Position numbers and translations under genes: made by a program
The notes under the pieces: model-generated
The model's input: the letters and a program-made list of their open reading frames with translations, nothing else
Told to the model about the DNA's origin: nothing
The model's database searches: none
Assembly (NCBI GenBank): GCA_003559755.1
Contig: PWKM01000295.1
Coordinates: 1-14,167 of the forward strand
Direction: 5' to 3'
From: Planctomycetota bacterium
GTDB taxonomy: Bacteria; Planctomycetota; PUPC01
Length of the DNA: 14,167 nucleotides
Shown: positions 1-8,139 of the stretch, in pieces
How positions within the stretch are numbered: position 1 is the stretch's first letter
Layout of the letters: the number at the start of each line of letters is the position of its first letter

Positions 1-1725
1 GCCCGACATGTCCAGTTCGTCATCGTCCATCGCCTCGAGCCATCCCAGTGCGTCCACCCAGGCCTGCAACTGGTGGCCCTCGGCGATCCGGGCCTGGTTG
101 AGCAGTCGGGTGGATGCCCGCTCGAAGACTCGCCTGTGGAACTCGGCGGGGGTCACAATATTGATGCTGTACCGTGCCGAGTCGACCGGTTCGCGGCCCT
201 CGCGGCCGTCACTCACTCGGACGAAGTAACTGAGCGTGCCCGAGTCGGGCAGCGGGTCCTGCATGTCGGGGTCCCGCGGGTCCATTGTCCGGGTCAGGTC
301 CCAGCGGAAGTCGTGCTCCTGCATGCGCCCGCCGGTGGAGATGGGTCCGGTGATCTCCGGTGGGAGCGGGACGGGATCGCTCCCGTCGAGCGCGTACATG
401 ACCTGGATGCTTTCCAGGTTGAAATCGTCGGTGGCTCGGAAGGCGACGTCGATCCGGGCGGACATGGTCTGTTCGAGGTTTTCGCCCGGCGCGGTAATCT
501 GGACTTCCGGCGGGTAGTCGGGATGGACCATAATCGCATAGATTTCCGGCCGCTCCTGCCCCACCCCAAACACGTCCTTCAGGACGATCTGGTACGAGCC
601 CGAGTCTTCGAGCACCAATTTCTTCTCGAATGTTCTTCGGTTGGCGTCGGTAAAGGTCCACCGGGTGGTCTCGGTCGGCTCGCCGTCCACGCGCTGGATG
701 AACTGGGCCTCTTCCAGGTCCATCGAGCTTCGGAACCGGAGGGTGACTCGCTGTCCCTCGAGGCCGCGGACGCGCCCGTCTTCAGCAGTCCGGCTGGGAA
801 TACGGGCATAGGGGACCGCCTCGTAGGAGGCGACGACGTGCTCGATGAACGGGCGCGGGCTGATCGCGACCTGGTAGCGGGGGGTTCGGTAGTCTCCGCC
901 TTCGAGGATGAAGACGAATTCGCGCCGCACGTCGGTGAACGTATGTTCGAATCGGCCGTCGTCGGCCACGGGGGCCCGCGTCCGATGCCAGTCGGTATCG
1001 TCGTCGCTGCGGTACTCGACGAGGACGCTGGGGGGCACCTGGCCCCGGACGTGCCCCTCGATGGTCAGGTCGCCGCGCTGGGGGACTCGGTAGCCGGGCT
1101 CGGGCAGGTTGTCGAGGTGGATGTGGGTCTGGTGCGGCCATCTCTGGCTGGAGAGCAGGAACAGCCGCTTCATCCCGACGCCGACGTAGTTGTCGCCGGT
1201 GATGGCATACAGGCCGACGCCCACGCCGAGGAAGACCAGCAGGGCCACGGTGGCTGCGGCGATCCAGTTCGACGCTTTCTTCGTGTGAAACGAGCCGGCC
1301 ACCTTGATCTGTTTGACCGCCGGTTCCAGCTCCTGCACCGCCTGTTCGGCGAGTTCCTGGCCGATCGGGCTGTCGAGCTCCTGCACCTGCTCCTTGTGCA
1401 GGAGTTCGTACAGATCGAGCAGCATTCCCCGGCCGCCGGACGGGGCGGTGGAGTCGACGTATGACAGAATCTGTTCGTTCGTCCAACGCTGCTTCAGGGG
1501 CCGATAGAGCGTCCAGATGAAGGTTACGACCACACCGACGAGCAGGCCGAGCAGGCCGAGCAGTCGCCCGGGCCAGGCCAGGCGCGCCCACCAGTCGAGG
1601 ACGAGCATCACGGCGGTCACCGTCACTAAGAGCAGGACGATGCGGGCCAGACCGGCCTTGACCGAGAGCGTCTTCAGCCGTCGTCGGAATTGGTCACATA
1701 CACGTTCAAGGTTCGCCAGACTCAT
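1..1725 (-). CDS. DUF4175-like large membrane protein, C-terminus outside window
   Basis: The frame is open from an ATG at 1725 to the window edge, giving 575 residues with no stop, so the gene is cut by the window. An AGGAA ribosome site lies about 8 nt before the ATG. Residues 26-43, 53-71 and 153-174 are hydrophobic and probably membrane-spanning. Between the second and third helices is a soluble stretch with a TAPSGGRG-MLLDLYEL segment, resembling the short region between helices in planctomycete DUF4175-like proteins. After residue 180 the protein is a large, presumably extracytoplasmic beta-rich region, and the visible end becomes more helical. The family is typically over 1000 residues with a long coiled-coil C-terminus, so roughly half is probably missing. 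It is the fourth gene of the VWA operon, 48 nt after the preceding stop. The biochemical function is unknown. The family assignment comes from architecture and context, not from a catalytic motif. Confidence 0.8.
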   Translation of the reverse strand, partial: MSLANLERVCDQFRRRLKTLSVKAGLARIVLLLVTVTAVMLVLDWWARLAWPGRLLGLLGLLVGVVVTFIWTLYRPLKQRWTNEQILSYVDSTAPSGGRGMLLDLYELLHKEQVQELDSPIGQELAEQAVQELEPAVKQIKVAGSFHTKKASNWIAAATVALLVFLGVGVGLYAITGDNYVGVGMKRLFLLSSQRWPHQTHIHLDNLPEPGYRVPQRGDLTIEGHVRGQVPPSVLVEYRSDDDTDWHRTRAPVADDGRFEHTFTDVRREFVFILEGGDYRTPRYQVAISPRPFIEHVVASYEAVPYARIPSRTAEDGRVRGLEGQRVTLRFRSSMDLEEAQFIQRVDGEPTETTRWTFTDANRRTFEKKLVLEDSGSYQIVLKDVFGVGQERPEIYAIMVHPDYPPEVQITAPGENLEQTMSARIDVAFRATDDFNLESIQVMYALDGSDPVPLPPEITGPISTGGRMQEHDFRWDLTRTMDPRDPDMQDPLPDSGTLSYFVRVSDGREGREPVDSARYSINIVTPAEFHRRVFERASTRLLNQARIAEGHQLQAWVDALGWLEAMDDDELDMSG

Positions 1726-1773
1726 CTGTTCTTCCTCACGCCGGAGGTCAGCAGGATAGGTTGTTGTGTCGTC

Positions 1774-2955
1774 TTACCGCTCATAAAGGGGCAGAAATCC
1801 ATAGGGTGTCTGAAGCAGCATCGCGGCCATCGCCGTGGTGTAGACGGTGTTGTCGAACTCGTCGGCCACCTCGCCGTCGCTGCGCTGCATGGCCCGGAGG
1901 ACGGACCGTGTCTTCTCGAACCACGGAATCCAGTAGTCGTCGCCGGACATATACATTGCGATGCTGGCATACCAGGCGCCATACACGAAGAACCGTCTCT
2001 CTTTCAGGTCTTCGACGGTGTAGCGCCGATAGTCGTATTCGATGCGGTCGCGAGCGGGCATGATCAGCGGGTGGTCGAGCCGGCCGTCGTTGACCAGGGC
2101 GATGATGCCGGTCCCGCCCAAGCTGGGGGACGCTTCCAGCCCCCACACGCGGTAGCGGAAGGTCCCGTCGGGCAGGGCGCATTGCTGGATGTACTCGACG
2201 CCCTTGGCAATCGCCTCGGAGTCCACGGTAAAACCGCATTTCTTGGCGGTCCGGAGGACCCAGAGGACGTTCCCGGTCACGGACATGTCGGATGCTCCCT
2301 CGCGGGAGAACTGGTATCGCCAGCCGCCGTCCAGCTTTTGGCTGCGCTGGACGGCCTGGATGCCCCGAGCGAGCACGTCCTGTGTCTCGCCCCGCCAGGG
2401 CATGTCGCCGTATGCATACAGCATGGCGAGCATCGAGTAGATGTGGCTGTACATCGGGCCGTATTGGTATCGGCCCCGGGCGGCGATCACGCCGCTGTCC
2501 TCGACGTGGTTGAGCAAGAATTCCATGCCGAGATCGATCTGCCGGCCGAATCGGCCGATGCGGGGCCTGCTGCCCTCGGCCATCAGGGCCAGGCACACCA
2601 GAGCGGTCACCCCGGCGTTGGACTCGAACTGGGTGTCCGACCATCCGCCGTCCGGGTCCTGCCGGTTGCTCAGGTAGGTGAGCATCTCCTCGATCATCTC
2701 CTCGGTAAGAGGGGTGAGCAGTTGGTCCGGCATGGTGCTCCGTTCGGTGGCGCGCGGCAGCACCAGGAATGCGGGGTCTACCCCGGGGGATACGGCGGCC
2801 TCTTCGCCCAGGCCGAGCAGGGCGTATGGGTCTTCCTCGACGTGCCTCACGGCGTCGTCTTCCCCTGCACGGGCGCCGGGTGCGGCCGCGATAAGGAGGA
2901 GCGCGCATCCCCAGACAGCTCTGGACATCAGACGGTTGAGCGTTGTTTTCGTCAT
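1774..2955 (-). CDS. Exported squalene-cyclase/prenyltransferase-fold (alpha/alpha toroid) protein
   Basis: A 393-residue protein. The ATG at 2955 was chosen because it overlaps the preceding stop as ATGA and has a GGTGGGGA ribosome site. An ATG at 2970 in the same frame would add five residues. Residues 1-30 form a signal peptide (basic start, WGCALLLIAAA core, ARA cleavage site), so the mature protein is probably periplasmic. QW-type repeats of the terpenoid-cyclase fold are visible: QDPDGGW at 99-105, QKLDGGW at 206-212, LPDGTFRY at 261-268 and a weaker QRSDG at 357-361. The GGTG segment near 280-283 is also typical. The catalytic DxDD and DCTAE motifs of true squalene-hopene cyclases are absent. 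This argues for a binding or structural role rather than triterpene synthesis. Planctomycetes carry many such proteins near VWA genes. Substrate unknown. Confidence 0.85.
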   Translation of the reverse strand: MTKTTLNRLMSRAVWGCALLLIAAAPGARAGEDDAVRHVEEDPYALLGLGEEAAVSPGVDPAFLVLPRATERSTMPDQLLTPLTEEMIEEMLTYLSNRQDPDGGWSDTQFESNAGVTALVCLALMAEGSRPRIGRFGRQIDLGMEFLLNHVEDSGVIAARGRYQYGPMYSHIYSMLAMLYAYGDMPWRGETQDVLARGIQAVQRSQKLDGGWRYQFSREGASDMSVTGNVLWVLRTAKKCGFTVDSEAIAKGVEYIQQCALPDGTFRYRVWGLEASPSLGGTGIIALVNDGRLDHPLIMPARDRIEYDYRRYTVEDLKERRFFVYGAWYASIAMYMSGDDYWIPWFEKTRSVLRAMQRSDGEVADEFDNTVYTTAMAAMLLQTPYGFLPLYER

Positions 2956-5435
2956 AGGAGTCCCCACCATTTTCTAAGTGACCACTCTCCGCAGATCAGC
3001 ACGAGGAACAGGACCAGGAAGGGGAGCGTGTCCCATATCTGGAATGTAATCGCGGTAACGATCTGCCGTTTCGTCGGGTCGACCTGTTCGGCGAGGCGGT
3101 CGAAGTCCTCGTCGCGCAGGTCGCGGTATGTGAGCATCTCGCCGCCGGTCGCTTCGGTCAGCGCCCGGGCGGCATCGACGTTTGCGGCGGTATTGAGGAG
3201 CTGAAGCGGCTCGACTCGCACTTCGAAGTGGGTCGACACGTCGAACAGCGCCCGTTCGCGGGTGTCGGCGTCGCTGGGCACCTGCCGTACCTGGCAGGTG
3301 ATCTCGCCTCGGCCTTCGGCCCGGAAGGAGCCGTGGTACTCGGTGCCTCCTTCGGGCGGCGGGCTGAGCCGGACCATCCGGACGTCCCGGGGGTTGTCCG
3401 AGCTGTAAACGCGGGCATACACCGGCTCGCCCCGCAGGGCGCTCATCATCGTCGAGTCGAGCACCTGGAGGTACACGTTGACTTCTTGCCGGGGGTTGAC
3501 CGTGCGCGGCTCCACCTCGAGGGAGACCTGCGTCCGGGCGCCGTGCAGCCGCACTTCGCCCAGATATCGGATGGCGCGAATCCAGAACCGGTCGTACTCG
3601 TAGGTCTCGTAGGGATAGCGCCACCGCCACATCGAGTCGACGGCGGTGAAGAAGACGGTGCCCTCGCCCACGATCCCGACCGCCATCAACGGGTCGTTAT
3701 TGCCGTCGGCCCTTTCCAGCAGGACGACGCTGTCGCTCTTCGGCCGGACGACGGGTGCATTCCAGTAGAAGCTGGGGAACCGCTCCCAGACCTTTTCGTT
3801 CTCGTCGTGCATGGTGGAGGCCTGCATGAGCGAATGCTGTCTGCCCCGGTCGGTCCTCCGCACGCCGAACGCGCGCTCGTACCTTCTGTCGTAATTCGGG
3901 TGTACGTTCCGGTCAATCTCGATGGGCAGGAGCTCGCGGATTCGCGTGGCATGCACCTGGATCAGGTCGGCCAGGCCGTTGTTCCGGCCGGCGATGAACA
4001 TCAGGCCGCCACCGTCCCGGACCATGGCATCGAGCCCGTCCACCTGGGACGAGCTGATCTTCGCCGGGTCGATATCATAAAGGATGGCTACGTCGTACCG
4101 GCTCCACTCCTCGGTCGTCTCGGGGAGCACGTCGATGACCTCGTTGCCCTGGTGGATGTAATCGATGTCGGCCGATTGCAGGTAGCAGGAGAGCCGGACG
4201 ATGGGGTCGCGGAGCAGGGCCGGGACCAGGAAGAAGTATTCGCGGGTGGGCCGGTCTGCAATGAGCAGGACGCGGAGACTGCGCCTCTGGATATCGACGG
4301 TCACCTCGCGCCAGTTGTTCTGGTCTTCGAAGGGGGCGTGATAATCGATCTCGTCGGGGACCGGGCCGTCGGAGGGAATCTGAAGCCGGTATCGGCACCG
4401 CCCGGTCATCGCCGGGATGGTGGCGATGGGGATCACGTTTCGGCCCCGGGACAGGGTGACCTCTCTCAGTGCCACCCGCTGGTATTCCTGTTTGCGGGAG
4501 GGTGCGTCCGGCTCGACGCTCTTCTCTTCGAGCGAGAGCCGGGTCTCGAACCCGTCGCGATAGTCGTTGGTGACCGTGACGTGGAACTGCAACACGTCGC
4601 CCAGGCTGGCTTCCATCGGGGCGCTGACCTCGTCGATGCGGATGTCGGGCAGGGGATGTTCGGTCCCCTCGACGATGGTGTGAACGCGGATGGGTGCCTT
4701 GCCCTCCGCCTCGAGCTGCCGGTTCATCTCCCGCAGCCGTTCGGTCATTCTTGGGAGGGGGACGTCGGTCGATACCAGGCCGATCTCGCGGAAGTCGCTG
4801 ATCATGATGATGCTGCCGATCTTCTCGCCGGAAAGCCCTTCCAGCACCTCGTGGATCGACTGGCCGGTTCGGCTCACCGGGGCGTCGGCGGTGGCCATGC
4901 TGCCGTCGGCCCGGCGGAACAGATCGTCGATCGTGGGGATCGGTTCGTCCAGCGACTCGCGGTGACGGGGCGCGGCCATCAGGTCGAGCTGGTCGCCGAA
5001 CTCATAGACCCGCAGCCGCTGGTGCAGCGACAGCCGATCGACGAGCTTCTCGGTCGCGACCTGGGCCGACTGCCACCGGGTGGCCCGGAATCCGGGGTTC
5101 GTCTGCTGCATCTCCCGCTCGATGTCCTCGACCAGCGGATTGCCGCGAGGGGTGGGCAGGGACATACTGCCCGACGAATCGACCAGGATGGCGGTCACGG
5201 GCAGGCGCTCCTCGACGCGGGTCCTCTGCGTCGCCGGACGTGCCAGGGCCAACAGGGCGAGCAGAGCGACGAACCCCCGGAAGCCCCACAGCACCCAAGT
5301 CTGGGTGCCGGTGAGCTCGCGGGCATGCTGACGCTCGCGGCCATAAACAAATCGGTAGAATATGAACAGTGCAACTGCCACGACCGCCAGGAAGACCTGG
5401 AAGTTGGGGTTGGACAGCATTCTCACGGGGTTCAC
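2952..5435 (-). CDS. Membrane-anchored VWA protein with glutamine-amidotransferase-like domain
   Basis: An 827-residue protein. The start is a GTG at 5435: it overlaps the previous stop by 4 bp (GTGA) and sits 7 nt after GAGGAGGAG. An in-frame ATG at 5420 is the weaker alternative. Helices at 12-30 and 47-65 form an N-terminal hairpin, and a third helix lies near 804-818 at the extreme C-terminus. A VWA domain follows the hairpin with an intact metal-ion site: DSSGS at 86-90 (DxSxS), T190 and D214 in ISDF. Residues about 260-385 look like an Ig-like or beta domain. About 387-520 resemble the class-I glutamine-amidotransferase-like fold of planctomycete VWA proteins (RVLLIAD, then GGGLMFIAG), with no obvious catalytic Cys-His. 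Probably part of a Bat-type envelope complex with the overlapping VWA gene. Ligand unknown. Confidence 0.87.
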   Translation of the reverse strand: MNPVRMLSNPNFQVFLAVVAVALFIFYRFVYGRERQHARELTGTQTWVLWGFRGFVALLALLALARPATQRTRVEERLPVTAILVDSSGSMSLPTPRGNPLVEDIEREMQQTNPGFRATRWQSAQVATEKLVDRLSLHQRLRVYEFGDQLDLMAAPRHRESLDEPIPTIDDLFRRADGSMATADAPVSRTGQSIHEVLEGLSGEKIGSIIMISDFREIGLVSTDVPLPRMTERLREMNRQLEAEGKAPIRVHTIVEGTEHPLPDIRIDEVSAPMEASLGDVLQFHVTVTNDYRDGFETRLSLEEKSVEPDAPSRKQEYQRVALREVTLSRGRNVIPIATIPAMTGRCRYRLQIPSDGPVPDEIDYHAPFEDQNNWREVTVDIQRRSLRVLLIADRPTREYFFLVPALLRDPIVRLSCYLQSADIDYIHQGNEVIDVLPETTEEWSRYDVAILYDIDPAKISSSQVDGLDAMVRDGGGLMFIAGRNNGLADLIQVHATRIRELLPIEIDRNVHPNYDRRYERAFGVRRTDRGRQHSLMQASTMHDENEKVWERFPSFYWNAPVVRPKSDSVVLLERADGNNDPLMAVGIVGEGTVFFTAVDSMWRWRYPYETYEYDRFWIRAIRYLGEVRLHGARTQVSLEVEPRTVNPRQEVNVYLQVLDSTMMSALRGEPVYARVYSSDNPRDVRMVRLSPPPEGGTEYHGSFRAEGRGEITCQVRQVPSDADTRERALFDVSTHFEVRVEPLQLLNTAANVDAARALTEATGGEMLTYRDLRDEDFDRLAEQVDPTKRQIVTAITFQIWDTLPFLVLFLVLICGEWSLRKWWGLL

Positions 5436-7783
5436 GTCTGCACTCCTCCTCTACGGCGGCCGAACCGGGCGGCCAGGTAAGACTCGACAGCGAGTGCGGC
5501 GATCAATATCCAGAGCAGGCCCGGCGCCAGTTCGGTCACTCCGTGCAGGCCGGCAATGTAGCTGGCAACATCGGTCCCGCGCGGGAACCAGACGGCATCC
5601 CAGGTCCGGCCGAAGTCCAGTTCGTTCTCCAGGTCCCGCCGCGAGTGGCGGGTCAGGTCACTCTCCGCCTCTGCGTCCTGGTTGACCACGAACCGGGTGC
5701 GTGCGACCTCGTGCTGACTGGGCTCGACTCGATAGACGCCGTGGTCGTATGTCTGGGAGAACCGCATCTCCCACGGGATGGGCGGTTCCTCGCCGCGCGG
5801 GGTCGGCGGCGGGCTGACCCGAACGCTGGTCCGGCCGTCGGGCAGATACACAAGAAGCGGCTGGGCGGATGCATAGACCAATTGCTGGAAGGTCTGGCCG
5901 ACGTCCAGGTTGGCCACGTCGTTCGGCTGGCCGACCAGACCGCGGAGCAGTTCCTGGATGAGCAGCGGAAACTCGGCCCGGGCCTGCAATGTCGTCCAAC
6001 TGGGCGACGCGCTCATGTTGGCCAGCCAGACCTCTCCGCCGTAGCCGCCCACGCGCTTGCGGACGAGCAGGGGCTGGCCCGCGTCGGTGGGGCCGGTCCC
6101 GGCCCGGAGCAGGACGTCGGCCCGGGGATGAACATCGAGCTCGCACATCTTCTGCAGGCGGGTGTCGGGATGCGACATCCCGGTGCCGAAGGAAGGGACT
6201 CGTCCGCCCGTGGCCGTGGCGAAAAGGGGCACGGTATCCTCGACGTTGGTGGTCCGGACAAGTCGGGCGGGCAGCAGTGACTGGCCGCGGAGCGGGTCCT
6301 CCTCGTCATCGCCGCCTTCCTGCGCTTCGGTCGGGTCTCGGTAGAGCATGCGGTTGTAATGGGCGGGTCGGACACGGTCGTTGAGGAAGAACAGCACTTT
6401 CCCGCCGTTTTCCACATATGATTGCAGCCGACCGACCACGTCGGGCCGGAGATTGCTTATCCCGGTCACGACGACGGCGACGTATCCCTCGGTTTGGTAT
6501 GTGGGGGCCTCGCCGGGCTCATCGGGCCGGATTTCGCGGACGGCGAAGTCGAGGTTCTCGTATATCAGTTGGAAGGGGTGAATCACGTTGGTCGAGAACA
6601 CCGAGAACTGCTTGTATCCCGGGTGCTCCGGCGGGGCGATCGCCCGGGCGAGGAAGGCGCTGTCGGCGGCTAAGCTGCCTGCATCCTGCGGGTCGAAGGT
6701 CTCGTCGAGGACGAGGATCGGGAGCGATTCGGGCACCTGGACGGTGTAGAGCCGGTCGTTGTCGGCCTGATGTTCGTCGCCTTCGAGGATGACCTGGACC
6801 ACGTAGTCGCCCGCCTCGGGGAAGGTATGGGTGAACTGTATGTCCGAACGTCGCTCGGTGATGGGCGGGATCGACCGCCGCTCCTGCCGCGCCCCATCGA
6901 CGAGGAATTCGACGTATGCCCGGTCGTCTTCGGAGGGCTGCCAGCCGGGTTTGGCATTGACATCGACCGTCACTCTGAAGGAGATGGGGAACCCGGCGAC
7001 GATGGCGTCTTCCTCCGGCTCCAGGCCGGTGACCATGTAATTGAAGTCGTGCTCGGTGCCGACGTCCGCCAGGTACAGCTCGCCCAGGTCGCTGATATTT
7101 CCCAACGTCTGGTTCAGATCGGGGTCGTCGCTGGGCCAACTGGTTTTCTGGAAGTCCGAGAAGATATAGACCTCCGGCATTTCCTCCAATTCGTCGCCCG
7201 CCAGCGGCTCGCCCGCGCTCCTTCGCTCGGCAATCGCCTCGCTGCGTTCTTTCTGCCGTCTCTCGATGGCCTCTTCAATCCATTTCAGGTTGCGGGCCAT
7301 GTCGACGGTGCCGGAGCCGGGCCGCCACTCCTCGATTCTCGCCGCCGCCATGTGCAGGTCTTCGGAGGCCTCGAGGTAGTTCGCCGGCTCTCTGGCCATG
7401 TAGACGATGGTGGCACGAGCCCCCTCGGTGATGTTGTCATCGCGAAGGAGTGCGGCCGCCTGCATCCGCGCCTGCGCGAACGCGGTGGTGACGCCGACTT
7501 CCTGCTGCATGCTCGCCGACCCGTCGATGGCCACCACGATGTGCCGCTGGGTGGGCCGCCGGAACACCTGGCGAGGCACCCGGGGCCGGGTGAGGGCCAT
7601 GACCAGCAGCAGCAGCACGAGCATCCGCAGCAGGAGCAGGAGGCGGTCCTCCCGCTTGACCTTCTGCTGCTCCTTGTTCCGCAGCAGATAGCGGATCGTC
7701 GGCAGATCGATCTGGCGCTTTCGCCGACGGAACAACCACTCGATGATGAGGGGAAGAGTGATCGCGAGCAGAGCGACCAACAT
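5432..7783 (-). CDS. BatA-domain VWA membrane protein, first gene of the operon
   Basis: 783 residues from an ATG at 7783, ending in a TGA that overlaps the next gene by 4 bp. The N-terminus matches the BatA (aerotolerance regulator N-terminal) pattern: a hydrophobic helix at 1-17, basic RRRKRQ at 19-24, then DLPTIRYLL, and a second helix at about 48-64. The VWA domain has a complete metal site: DGSAS at 87-91, T159 and D210 in FSDFQ. Residues about 240-350 are beta-rich. From about 353 a VLDETFD stretch begins a glutamine-amidotransferase-like domain that continues to VENGGKVLFFLND. A C-terminal helix lies near 756-771, followed by basic residues. The true start is probably about 13 codons upstream: the family usually has roughly 10 residues before the first helix, and in-frame FLQNFFYNPW precedes this ATG, but no canonical start codon exists there. 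Function of the complex unknown. Confidence 0.87.
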   Translation of the reverse strand: MLVALLAITLPLIIEWLFRRRKRQIDLPTIRYLLRNKEQQKVKREDRLLLLLRMLVLLLLVMALTRPRVPRQVFRRPTQRHIVVAIDGSASMQQEVGVTTAFAQARMQAAALLRDDNITEGARATIVYMAREPANYLEASEDLHMAAARIEEWRPGSGTVDMARNLKWIEEAIERRQKERSEAIAERRSAGEPLAGDELEEMPEVYIFSDFQKTSWPSDDPDLNQTLGNISDLGELYLADVGTEHDFNYMVTGLEPEEDAIVAGFPISFRVTVDVNAKPGWQPSEDDRAYVEFLVDGARQERRSIPPITERRSDIQFTHTFPEAGDYVVQVILEGDEHQADNDRLYTVQVPESLPILVLDETFDPQDAGSLAADSAFLARAIAPPEHPGYKQFSVFSTNVIHPFQLIYENLDFAVREIRPDEPGEAPTYQTEGYVAVVVTGISNLRPDVVGRLQSYVENGGKVLFFLNDRVRPAHYNRMLYRDPTEAQEGGDDEEDPLRGQSLLPARLVRTTNVEDTVPLFATATGGRVPSFGTGMSHPDTRLQKMCELDVHPRADVLLRAGTGPTDAGQPLLVRKRVGGYGGEVWLANMSASPSWTTLQARAEFPLLIQELLRGLVGQPNDVANLDVGQTFQQLVYASAQPLLVYLPDGRTSVRVSPPPTPRGEEPPIPWEMRFSQTYDHGVYRVEPSQHEVARTRFVVNQDAEAESDLTRHSRRDLENELDFGRTWDAVWFPRGTDVASYIAGLHGVTELAPGLLWILIAALAVESYLAARFGRRRGGVQT

Positions 7784-7830
7784 CCACGGGTTGTAGAAGA
7801 AGTTCTGCAGGAAGGTTCCGATGGCTATTA

Positions 7831-7836
7831 CTCTCC
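7831..7836 (-). promoter_or_regulatory. GGAGAG ribosome-binding site pointing to a start upstream of ATG 7783
   Basis: GGAGAG on the minus strand lies 8 nt before an in-frame ATC at 7820-7822 and only 2 nt before an ATA at 7826-7828. The annotated ATG at 7783 has no purine-rich site in front of it. This is the only good ribosome site at the head of the VWA operon, so it suggests a longer protein starting at a non-standard codon. The alternative is weak initiation at the ATG. Confidence 0.4.
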
Positions 7837-7892
7837 GGCCGGCAGGTTAATAAAATTCAGATCGAGCAGCGAATGCCGCCCTTCATGTTTCG

Positions 7893-7920
7893 AGTATACG
7901 AGTTTTCGCAAACAATGCAA
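7893..7920 (-). promoter_or_regulatory. Proximal promoter of the VWA operon
   Basis: On the minus strand, a -35 box TTGCAT (7915-7920) and a -10 box TATACT (7893-7898, 5 of 6 consensus) are separated by 16 nt. Transcription would begin near 7886, about 65-100 nt before the first gene. Same boxes and spacing as the distal copy at 8018-8045. Confidence 0.6.
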
Positions 7921-7957
7921 GAGCAAATCATATCGCCGGTGGCCGGACCCGAACTCG

Positions 7958-8007
7958 CAGGTGGAGGAGGCAAAACGCCCTTGCCCGGGCACGTCCTTTT
8001 CCACCTG
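7958..8007. repeat. Inverted repeat / leader hairpin between the two tandem promoters
   Basis: Arms CAGGTGGA (7958-7965) and TCCACCTG (8000-8007) are perfectly complementary over 8 bp. The stem can extend by GGA/TCC (7966-7968 with 7994-7996) past a TTT bulge. An inner hairpin GGCAA (7969-7973) with TTGCC (7981-7985) sits on top. It would be transcribed only from the distal minus promoter, as part of the leader, or it could be a protein-binding site. It has no U-tract after it, so it is not a standard terminator. Confidence 0.5.
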
Positions 8008-8017
8008 ACCCACCTTG

Positions 8018-8045
8018 AGTATATGAGAACTCTGTACGGATGCAA
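8018..8045 (-). promoter_or_regulatory. Distal promoter of the VWA operon
   Basis: On the minus strand, -35 TTGCAT (8040-8045) and -10 TATACT (8018-8023) are 16 nt apart, the same boxes and spacing as the proximal promoter 125 bp downstream. Both -10 boxes sit in CTCnTATACTC. A transcript from here would start near 8011 and include the inverted repeat. Confidence 0.55.
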
Positions 8046-8086
8046 GCGCCTTTTTCCGAAATCCGTGCTGTTTTTTCGCTTTCCAC

Positions 8087-8115
8087 TTGCAATCGCATGA
8101 TCGGTTGGGTATAGT
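8087..8115 (+). promoter_or_regulatory. Promoter of the DUF432-MscS pair
   Basis: -35 TTGCAA (8087-8092), a 17-nt spacer, and -10 TATAGT (8110-8115, 5 of 6 consensus). Transcription would begin about 8121-8123, leaving a short leader that carries GGGAGA before the ATG at 8140. Confidence 0.65.
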
Positions 8116-8139
8116 TCTGTCCGGTAAGGGAGAAAGCGG

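Larger units (their letters stand above)
7784..8139. other. Divergent control region between VWA operon and DUF432-MscS pair
   Basis: This 356-base stretch holds no convincing gene. It contains two minus-strand promoters, an inverted repeat between them, one plus-strand promoter, and the possible N-terminal extension and ribosome site of the BatA-type gene. It is clearly richer in A+T runs than the flanking genes, as expected for a promoter region. A 24-codon Cys-rich minus-strand frame (about 7857-7931) has no ribosome site. Confidence 0.7.

Noticed and set aside
73..3204. Long plus-strand frames (73-1464 and 1690-3204)
   Set aside because: They are antisense to the DUF4175-like and cyclase-fold genes and have low-complexity, Gly/Val/His-rich translations with no family resemblance.
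3228..5480. 750-codon open frame on the plus strand
   Set aside because: It lies opposite the VWA/amidotransferase-like gene, whose motifs, ribosome site and overlaps are convincing. Long antisense frames are common in high-GC DNA, and this one shows no recognisable domain.
7857..7931. 24-codon Cys-rich frame on the minus strand (four Cys)
   Set aside because: No ribosome site precedes it, and its length and composition could be chance; it overlaps the proximal promoter.
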